This document shows positions 60,001 to 64,000 of a stretch of 64,000 nt of DNA, one piece after another. Source of the DNA: Crocodylus rhombifer (lineage: Eukaryota; Chordata; Crocodylia; Crocodylidae); NCBI GenBank assembly GCA_038503035.1, contig JAVSML010000951.1, forward strand, positions 62,001-126,000. Direction: 5' to 3'. The notes under the pieces were generated by a model. That model saw only the letters and a program-made list of their open reading frames with translations, was not told the DNA's origin and searched no databases. The first letter of the stretch is position 1; the number at the start of each line of letters is the position of its first letter. The position numbers and the translations under genes are program-made.

Positions 60001-61805
60001 TCCTATTTCCACCTTTAAAAATGTCCCTGGTTCTCATGTCTTGATATGTGGCCCTAAAGTGAGTTGGTCACAATGTCTCTGTGAAAGCCTTAAGTGGCTA
60101 AAATTGATTTAACAGAAAATTAATTGTGGTTGAAAACTTTCACTTTTTGATGAAAATATTATCTTCAGGTAAAAATAATTTTTTGCTTAAAAGGGGAGGA
60201 GGATTACAGTTAAACTCTTTGGAGTTTAATACTGTTTTTACTTAAAAATGAAATTTTTTACCAATGTGGGTTTTGAAAGCAAAAAATATATTGATTTTCA
60301 GTTCCTGTTTGTTGTCTTTTTTTAATTTGGAATATTTCTATGGGAGATTTCAAAATAACCAGTTTTATTAAAAAAGGGAATTCCACAAAAAAGCAAATCA
60401 ACACTTTCCAACTAGATATATCCGTAGACCTTCTCAGAGCACAACACAGGCAGAAGCTAACCATCCAGAAATTGTGTTTGAGTAAAAAATGCTCAAAGGA
60501 ACATTTTTGGAGGAACGCCCTTTCAAAGCTGCAAGGAAATGTTGCCAATGGGCCTTGTGTATATTACCCAACCTCAAAAGACTTACATTAGAGATGAGTT
60601 TTATCTACAGGGGGGTCAATTCAAGAGCTAAATATTTGCATTAAAAGCTGAGTACTAAGATTTCTCACTACCAGCAAAGCCAATGGGTAACCAGAACATT
60701 TTCACAGTTCTCTGAAAATGTGACAGGTTGCCTGGGCTCTTCCCTATATTCTCATGGATGCTTTTATGAAAATGAAAAGCTGTTTTTACAGGCTGGAAAA
60801 AACATAGTTGTTTTGGGGATAAAAATCAATTCTCTCTCACCAGGCAAACTTGATTAATTTGTGAAGTGGGAAGAAAAAAAAAAAAAGGAGAAGGAGCCAA
60901 ATTAGGATAATGCACTGCATCGACAGTCCAAGAAAAACTTTAAGATTCAAGCAGGAGTACTTATTCTCTCCTGGGAAACCAGGGAAAAGCCCCAATACAA
61001 ATACAATTGTTTTTTAGGGAGAACGATTTGCTCAGTGTTTGCCCTTCCATGGATTTGAAATGAACAAAATTATTTTTCATAAAAGAAACCAAACTAAAAA
61101 AGCACAAACAAAAATTGTGCTCCATATTGTCACTGCACCCTCCCCACAGGTACTTCCTGAGCCCAAGTAGCCTGCTGGGGCCATCAGCTCCTCAGATGTT
61201 TTGGCTCTTCCCAAATGATCTTTAGTCTCCTCTTAAACAAGGAATGGAATTGGGAATCAGTCAAATAACGTCAGAGACAAGATCCTTCCTTATCCTGGAG
61301 AAAGTGCATGGTTCTCCAATGACTGTATCAGATCCTAGGGGATTTTCCTTATGGTGGGGGGGAGGTCCTTGGGCATCACAAAGCCAGCTTAGCTGCTCCA
61401 ACCTTACCATCCTTCCTTGTAGGTCATGAAGGGTTGTGGGCTGGGGAAAAAGATGTGGAAAGGACTGACTCTCACTAGCACTGGCGATAGCCAGCCTGGC
61501 AGTAGGATGGCCCCAGGACTGTGAGGGGACAAGGGTGGCTTGAAGCCAGCTTTTCACCCATGCTGCTCAGCTGTGTAGAGCACTCTGTGGTTGCTGCTGG
61601 AGATCCTGGCTCAGGTTTAGGCCACGTAGTTACGGGATAACCATGAGGGCTCTGCAGAGAGGTTGACTCCCATATTTCAAAATTGGGCCATGCTCACCCG
61701 GTCCAGGATGTTGGATGAAATAAAATCCTTAGATTTCACAAGATGGCCACTCTCATCAAAGTACCCTTCCCACTCATTTCTGTCAATGGGCAGCTTCTTT
61801 GTCCC
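39065..61805 (-). CDS. TBC1D21: TBC1D21 orthologue, TBC-domain Rab GTPase-activating protein (ten coding exons, 5' exon missing)
   Basis: Ten exons join in frame into 318 residues plus a stop, matching TBC1D21 along nearly its whole length (human about 336 residues, from memory). Coding segments are 61698-61805, 59757-59860, 56381-56475, 52250-52360, 50391-50491, 48691-48787, 47390-47490, 42111-42227, 39210-39299 and 39065-39097. Every intron is GT-AG and phases fit. Visible landmarks are WKFLTGYYPW, MYEKIQPLLE, KILLLSYVCN, EYQQGFHEM, QSLFPWFC, FDDVWRLWE, TGKPCRNFQV and LIDLDADELI. The Q-finger is YQQ (residues 141-143) and an IxxDxxR arginine-finger motif sits at 102-108 of the visible protein. 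In mammals TBC1D21 is testis-enriched and needed for the sperm midpiece and axoneme, acting with Rab proteins such as RAB10 (established knowledge). The start codon is not seen; about 20 N-terminal residues lie on an unrecognised upstream exon. No frameshift or premature stop is present, so the gene looks functional. Confidence 0.95.
39210..39299 (-). CDS. TBC1D21: TBC1D21 exon 10
   Basis: This 90-bp phase-0 exon encodes 30 residues: ICNSLIDLDADELISEAC, then SVYEHLMKYEDK. The DLDADELIS block is typical of TBC1D21. The acceptor ends tcctaaag and the donor is AAG|gtgatg, weaker than consensus. The following intron is only 112 bp. Confidence 0.94.
39407..40147. mobile_element. TA-flanked DNA transposon with 42-bp minisatellite, in TBC1D21 intron
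   Basis: The ends are GGCATTTGTACATGCCAC and, reversed, GGCTGCTTGTACACGCCAC, each next to a TA dinucleotide. Near the left end are four imperfect copies of a roughly 42-bp unit (39440-39615) containing tgctgtttgcac and gcgtattctgcttta. Near the right end, 40020-40140 is an imperfect inverted repeat with arms of about 60 bases meeting at tttttaaaaa. The middle, 39680-40000, is GC-rich. No transposase is encoded. Confidence 0.7.
40380..40515 (-). mobile_element. MIR-like SINE fragment, antisense
   Basis: The text aggcctagcctaggtctgcc, actgactgctgtgtgacctg and gaggtgactttcacctcg matches reversed MIR. It lies in a TBC1D21 intron. Confidence 0.55.
40520..42110. other. TBC1D21 intron, no other feature
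   Basis: A T-run occurs at 40868-40878. No additional exon with fitting phase was seen between exons 9 and 10. Confidence 0.4.
42111..42227 (-). CDS. TBC1D21: TBC1D21 exon 9
   Basis: This 117-bp phase-0 exon encodes 39 residues, including VFLTGKPCRNFQVFVAYTML followed by QMVRDHILREAMSGDDILM. It forms the C-terminal helices of the TBC domain and aligns with TBC1D21 with few changes. The acceptor ends ccaaag, an unusual purine-rich end, and the donor is gtgagt. Confidence 0.95.
42380..42540 (+). mobile_element. MIR-like SINE, sense
   Basis: The order cattgagggtcagagaggaa, ggggatacacccacaactgc and ctcagccttattcctgaggc resembles the MIR core in sense direction. Confidence 0.55.
42960..44278. 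mobile_element. GC-rich foldback hAT element, left end lost
   Basis: The right end, tattcacacagaccta, matches the TAGGCCTGTGCAAAT end of the element at 5433. The left part (tctgaattgattcagaaaag) also matches it at 5538-5557, but the terminal bases are missing. The interior is made of nested inverted repeats: 43540-43630 pairs with 43972-44065 (agaagcccccatggctgncc), 43220-43280 with about 43415-43480 (ctgctgctgcttg / caagcagcagcag), and 43760-43795 with 43835-43870. Frames of up to 198 residues here are artefacts of the GC-rich repeat. Confidence 0.8.
44740..45070. other. Non-repetitive intronic stretch, possible conserved element
   Basis: This stretch matches no repeat in the window and is rich in binding-site-like words (CAGCTG, TGACATGAATGAATC, AGATAATAAA). 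It is a candidate only. Confidence 0.25.
45204..45505 (+). mobile_element. hAT-like fragment, CAGGGGTGTCAAACTC end
   Basis: The start, CAGGGGTGTCAAACTCATCC, followed by gggccggatctggg, is typical of an abundant hAT MITE family. A matching right end was not found, so the copy is decayed or truncated and the end given is approximate. Confidence 0.55.
45845..45965 (-). mobile_element. MIR-like SINE fragment, antisense
   Basis: The text ctgggtaaccttgggaaagc and tgcctcattcaggatgacac resembles reversed MIR core sequence. Confidence 0.5.
45966..47389. other. TBC1D21 intron, AT-rich
   Basis: The part 46600-47110 carries aaaattgaaaatg- and gaaaattggaaaac-like words similar to the AT-rich repeat at 30.4-30.9 kb. 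No additional exon was seen. Confidence 0.4.
47390..47490 (-). CDS. TBC1D21: TBC1D21 exon 8
   Basis: This 101-bp exon encodes VVQSLFPWFCLYFQRVF followed by KSFDDVWRLWE. It contains the FDxVxRLWD-like signature (TBC motif C region) seen in most TBC domains. The acceptor ends ccttctag and the donor is gtgaga. Because it has no methionine it is easily missed by ORF searches. Confidence 0.95.
47951..48137. mobile_element. hAT MITE, CAGGGGTGGGCAA family, copy 3
   Basis: The ends are CAGGGGTGGGCAAAATGTGG and ATTGCCCGCCCCTG, with flanking 8-mers agttaaac and aattaaac (7 of 8). It lies in the intron between TBC1D21 exons 7 and 8. Confidence 0.9.
48691..48787 (-). CDS. TBC1D21: TBC1D21 exon 7
   Basis: This 97-bp exon encodes EHGCVIHIGVGKNILML and AFMDPFFAKYL, the middle of the TBC domain, and ends with the first base of a split Asp codon. 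The donor is gtaagt and the acceptor ends tcttccag. The local reading frame is open and free of stops. Confidence 0.95.
49168..49487 (+). mobile_element. CR1 LINE 3' end in TBC1D21 intron
   Basis: It reads ggtgtgcatcaggatctggg, ttcaccagagtgtccc, gctgggatcctttgacccta and ends tgaggtcccttctagcccta, atgtctatgaaatc. This is the same subfamily as the element at 16-18.3 kb but without the older upstream part. Confidence 0.9.
49500..50390. other. TBC1D21 intron, nothing further seen
   Basis: No repeat or exon was recognised. The minus-strand open frame running from exon 6 into this intron (to 50190) is read-through past the donor site. Confidence 0.4.
50391..50491 (-). CDS. TBC1D21: TBC1D21 exon 6, glutamine-finger exon
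   Basis: This 101-bp exon completes a split Glu codon and encodes YQQGFHEMLLLFQLLVEK followed by a WLFQFFLQKT stretch. YQQ (50482-50490) matches the YxQ glutamine finger of TBC domains, which substitutes for the Rab glutamine in GTP hydrolysis. The acceptor ends ccttgcag; a second AG two bases downstream is rejected because it would break the phase. The donor is gtgagt. Confidence 0.95.
51009..51830. mobile_element. Non-autonomous DNA transposon, CTAGGGACAGACATT ends
   Basis: The terminal inverted repeat is exact over 15 bases, CTAGGGACAGACATT. Sub-terminal words aaactggttt and aaaccagttt recur. The middle, 51190-51700, is GC-rich and includes a run of about 14 G near 51580-51594. An 8-bp target duplication is not clear. 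It lies in the intron between TBC1D21 exons 5 and 6. Confidence 0.8.
52250..52360 (-). CDS. TBC1D21: TBC1D21 exon 5, arginine-finger exon
   Basis: This 111-bp exon encodes SDLQRLYTRDLRGNTMVD and then KKQLEKILLLSYVCNVKA. With the last isoleucine of exon 4 it completes I-N-S-D-L-Q-R, the IxxDxxR pattern that supplies the catalytic arginine in active TBC Rab GAPs. The acceptor is ccctacag and the donor gtgagt. Confidence 0.95.
52500..52900. repeat. AT-rich old repeat with small inverted segment
   Basis: The word ttctgaaaaaaatcaggg at 52548 is mirrored by gatttttttcagaat at 52592. The following sequence is rich in gaaacttgaatgaaac-like words shared with the AT-rich tracts at 30, 46 and 60 kb. 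Confidence 0.4.
52901..54036. other. TBC1D21 intron, no gene seen
   Basis: Open frames near 53112-53577 show no domain motif or fitting splice phase. No named repeat. Confidence 0.4.
54037..54708. mobile_element. Nested palindromic MITEs
   Basis: The outer ends are gagggcatttatacaca at the left and, reversed, gaggacatttttacacatgc at the right. A shorter unit ends near 54310 (tgtgtacaaatgccc). Inner hairpins are built from gatgcgcttttgaactaaaa / ttttagctcaaaagcgca (54172-54222) and from ttaattaaagcttgttcaac / aagctttagttaa (54541-54577). The second hairpin is shared with 37917-38310. Confidence 0.7.
54709..56380. other. TBC1D21 intron; 54950-55240 looks non-repetitive
   Basis: The AT-rich 54950-55240 stretch (ttgtaacattaattttgcaa and similar) resembles conserved noncoding DNA in composition. 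Text near 54780-54845 is related to the repeat at 12.6 and 13.7 kb (gttttatttgaggggggtgt). No additional exon was found. Confidence 0.35.
56381..56475 (-). CDS. TBC1D21: TBC1D21 exon 4
   Basis: This 95-bp exon encodes KSYDDLCRMYEKIQPLLE and then an EHRGFMQARSFI stretch. It ends with the isoleucine that opens the IxxDxxR motif, followed by one base of a split asparagine codon. The donor is gtaagt and the acceptor ends attgcag. Phases fit exons 3 and 5 exactly. Confidence 0.95.
56480..57795. other. TBC1D21 intron, no other feature
   Basis: Short frames only; nothing could be assigned. Confidence 0.35.
57796..58645 (+). mobile_element. CR1 LINE 3' half, relatively intact
   Basis: The translation runs through NTDKCKVLHLG-like text, GWQWGHAIRKASRTLS, SRSKEVILPIYAALVRSQLE, YCVQFWAPHFRRDVDSMERV and then, after a frameshift near 58200, MIREQQDRPYEESLQDLNLF, LHKRRLRGDLVVIY and RFRLDIRRRYFTVRV, stopping at 58556. 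The 3' end reads ctcaggtcccttctgacccg. It is less decayed than the 16 kb copy and of a different subfamily. Confidence 0.92.
59156..59470 (+). mobile_element. CR1 LINE 3' end with nested hAT fragment
   Basis: The CR1 text (gcagcagaggaaatttaggt, aagaacttttggactatgag, ttagatgacctcacgaggtc) is broken at about 59346-59418. The interruption, gtgacccacttctgggttgt then caggttgagaaacactg, is a hAT-type fragment. The hAT insertion is therefore younger. Confidence 0.75.
59757..59860 (-). CDS. TBC1D21: TBC1D21 exon 3
   Basis: This 104-bp exon encodes 34 complete codons plus AG of a split arginine codon. It carries RPEAWKFLTGYYPW and DERLTVDGM, the start of the TBC fold (TBC motif A, where the R.xxW.xLLG pattern of the family lies). 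The acceptor ends ttttcag and the donor is GGAG|gtatga, somewhat weaker than its neighbours. Confidence 0.95.
59870..61697. other. TBC1D21 intron, AT-rich
   Basis: The segment 60060-60560 is an AT-rich old repeat related to those at 30, 46 and 52 kb. A short A-run lies at 60872-60886. No exon was seen. Confidence 0.4.
61698..61805 (-). CDS. TBC1D21: TBC1D21 exon 2 (first exon visible)
   Basis: This 108-bp exon encodes 36 residues, including LPIDRNEWEGYFDESGHL, which aligns with the N-terminal region of TBC1D21 before the TBC domain. It is bounded by an acceptor ending ctgtag and the donor CGG|gtgagc, both in phase 0. It lies about 90 bases from the 8-bp target duplication of the large hAT insertion at 61898-63480. 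The exon number assumes one missing upstream coding exon, as in human. Confidence 0.92.
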
Positions 61806-61897
61806 CTACAGGCAGGGAAAGAGTTCAAGATTAAATCAAAATCAGGAACTACGTGGTCATAACAATCTCTTTTGGTTCAAATGAAGGACAACAAGAT

Positions 61898-63480
61898 CAG
61901 AGGCAGATTAAAAGGAAAATTAACATTATCAGCCATCAGCTTTTTTTGGCCACCGTAGCTAATAAAGTCACCAATAAATGCTGTGTGCATGCAGCTAGAA
62001 ATGCAGCCCTTCGCACCCCCACCCCTTGCACTGTATGCCAGGCTGCCCATGGCTCCGTCCCACTCCCAGCCCCAGGGTTGCATTCACCAGCTTAGCTGGG
62101 CAGCACCTGCCCCAGCCCCTGCCCCTCTCCCTCCCTCACCATGGGCACCTCAATCTGCTCCCAATCCCATGCCTCCCCACAACCCCTTCCCCCACATTAG
62201 CCTTATCTGCAGGAAGCTGGCCACCCAGCAGGGCTCCTGCCCATGTGTGCAGCAATACCTTTAATTTTGGAGGTTCCCACCGCCCCCCTCCCACCATCAC
62301 CGATTGGTGGAGGGGCTCCGCTTCTGGCTCACTTCTCAGCAGGGAAGCAAAAGCTACAGTTTTAAACTTGGCACCATTTTTGTTCCCCATCTCTGATTGG
62401 CTGAGGGACCCTAGCAGCATAGGCAGCAGCAGGGGGGGCCAACAGGGCTTAGCCCACCCAAATGCATGGCAGCAGTAGGGCCACGAGGCAGACCAGCCGC
62501 GGGCTTCCGGTGGCTGCAGCAGGGGTGGGATCGGTAAGGGAGGGAGTAGGGCTGGGGCAGGTGCTGTACAGCCAGGGCAGGGCACAGGACCGAGCTGTGA
62601 GCAGCATGTCTGGGAGGCACAGTTCCTGCTGATATGAGCACCCTGGGAGGAGTGGGGGACATGGGCCCCCAGATCTGCACGGGGGGGAGGCGGGCTGCCA
62701 CCGTGGGCTAGGGATGGGGCTGCACCAGGTTCTTCCCAGCGGGGGTGAGTGAGGGGGAGAGGCTGGGCTGGGCCGGGCCAGGCTACTGCTTGGAGTAGGC
62801 AGTGGTGGCACTGGAAGTGGGGCTTTGTGGGGGGGAGGCTTCAGCAACCCCAAAAATCACCATAGCCCCTACTCCCACTGCTGCCGCCACCTTCCCCGAG
62901 TGCAGTGTTGCTCAACCCCCCAACAAGAAGAGCCCGGCCCCAGCCCACAGCCCACCCTCACCTAACATGCAGATCATGGGCACGCGGCCCCCATGCCCTC
63001 CCAGGGTGTGTGCAGCAGCAGGAGCTGCCACCCCCTCCCTGCACCAGGTGCCCCCCAGACAAGCAGCTCATCGCTCTATCCCGTGTCCTGCCCCGGCTGT
63101 GCAGGGCCTGCTGTTGGGGCAGAGGGGCAGGATCAAGGTCCCAGCGGTAAGGGAGGAAGCAGGGCACAGGCAGGAGCAGGGGCTCGAGTGAGCTGGTCCC
63201 CCCCCGCCCCACGGCTATTCCCCCTGCCCCCACACACTTCTCTGCCAGGGAGGTGCGCGCACATGCTCAGCCCACCCAAATAACTCTCTCTTTCTCCATC
63301 CGCCTGTGCCCAGCAGCCCAGCTGCTTGCTGCCCATGAGTGGGGGGGACAAAAACGGTGTCAGGTTTAAAACTAAGGCTTTCTCTTTCCTGCCAATGAGA
63401 AGCAACCCACAAGTGGGGCCCCTGGTTAGCAGGGGCCCCTGGGCCCAGGTCCTGCTGGCCCATGTGTTAATCTGCGATTG
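61898..63480. mobile_element. hAT foldback element with long inverted arms, 1.58 kb
   Basis: The exact 8-bp duplication aacaagat stands at 61890-61897 and 63481-63488. The ends are CAGAGGCAGATTAA and, reversed, CAATCGCAGATTAA. Most of the interior folds back: 62310-62465 pairs with 63265-63430 (around cagttttaaacttggcacc) and 62530-62700 pairs with 62960-63150 (around accctgggagg). The arms meet near 62.8 kb. It is strongly GC-rich, which creates long open frames on both strands with no domain. It lies 85 bp upstream of TBC1D21 exon 2. Confidence 0.9.
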
Positions 63481-63488
63481 AACAAGAT

Positions 63489-64000
63489 GACATCACATTC
63501 AGGCCGTCCCACCAGGGCTGGTAAAAATCTCACAGAAAAATCCAGCACAGGACCTATGTGCTGCTTGGAGCCCATTTTGGCCAATTACACTGTGTGCATT
63601 GTACCTCTGTACTGGCAAGATGGTATCCTTTATGTCCCATCCTAAATTCCTGGGGCTTGTTACTTTTCATTCTTAAATAGCAGCCCAGAAGTGGCTGCAC
63701 TTCAGTGGCAGGTAAAATAACTGTGAAGAGTTACAAATTTGTAAACTATCCTGATTATTTGGGGGATAAAAAGAGCTCTTGATATCCAGGGCCTGTTTTT
63801 GAATTTGGAAAATGAGCTGTGTCAGAAACATGTGGCCAGGTTTTAACTAACAAGGAGGTAAATATCACTTTGCACCTCGTGTAGCCCCACAATGGTTTAT
63901 GATTGCTGCTGCCACTGAAGTCATGAATGCAATCCTTTAGCCCAAGAAGTGGCGGTGTAACTTACTGACATAACTACACCTTACATGGGGTCATCTCTGC
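63489..64000. other. Upstream TBC1D21 intron or 5' flank
   Basis: The first coding exon of TBC1D21 was not identified here. No repeat was recognised. Confidence 0.35.

Noticed and set aside
62026..62853. Several 130-150 residue frames
   Set aside because: They lie inside the hAT foldback element at 61898-63480, where GC-rich sequence suppresses stop codons on both strands.
61806..64000. TBC1D21 exon 1
   Set aside because: No ATG-containing segment with a phase-0 donor and N-terminal similarity was convincing.

Overview
The window is amniote nuclear DNA, most likely from a crocodilian, with turtle as the second choice. It is intron-rich and dominated by CR1-type LINEs, hAT-like DNA transposons and their short non-autonomous derivatives, Penelope-like fragments, and old MIR-like SINEs. 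This mixture and the good preservation of ancient repeats suggest a slowly evolving reptile genome. The species assignment is inference, because no species-specific marker was seen. There is no sign of bacterial, viral or organellar genes.

One protein-coding gene can be supported: the orthologue of TBC1D21, a male germ-cell TBC-domain Rab GAP, on the minus strand. Ten consecutive coding exons (probably exons 2 to 11) lie between 61805 and 39065. All have GT/AG boundaries, compatible phases and no internal stops, and together they encode 318 residues plus the stop. A polyadenylation signal follows about 40 bases after the stop. Only the first coding exon (about 20 residues) is missing; it lies either unrecognised in 61806-64000 or beyond the right edge.

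Region 1-39 kb shows no exon I can recognise and is read as intergenic DNA downstream of TBC1D21. From vertebrate synteny (from memory) LOXL1 should lie off the left edge. The region holds a 1.7 kb hAT element with exact 8-bp target duplications (5433-7138), a decayed CR1 LINE (16138-18340), an antisense CR1, an L3/CR1-like LINE (20640-21965), Penelope-type fragments with degenerate hammerhead-like cores, several short hAT MITEs with recognisable target duplications, palindromic MITEs, MIR-like SINEs and a (CA)20 microsatellite. Some non-repetitive stretches may be conserved regulatory DNA.

Region 39-64 kb is the TBC1D21 gene. Its introns carry a TA-flanked element with a 42-bp minisatellite, a GC-rich foldback element at 42.96-44.28 kb, several MITEs, CR1 3' ends, and in the first visible intron a 1.58 kb hAT foldback element with exact 8-bp target duplications (61898-63480). 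Long open frames in the GC-rich element interiors are compositional artefacts.

The most interesting observations are the retained IxxDxxR arginine-finger motif of TBC1D21, assembled across a splice junction; a family of hAT elements whose interiors are long nested inverted repeats; and the hammerhead-like cores in Penelope-type fragments. I found no undescribed multi-gene system.
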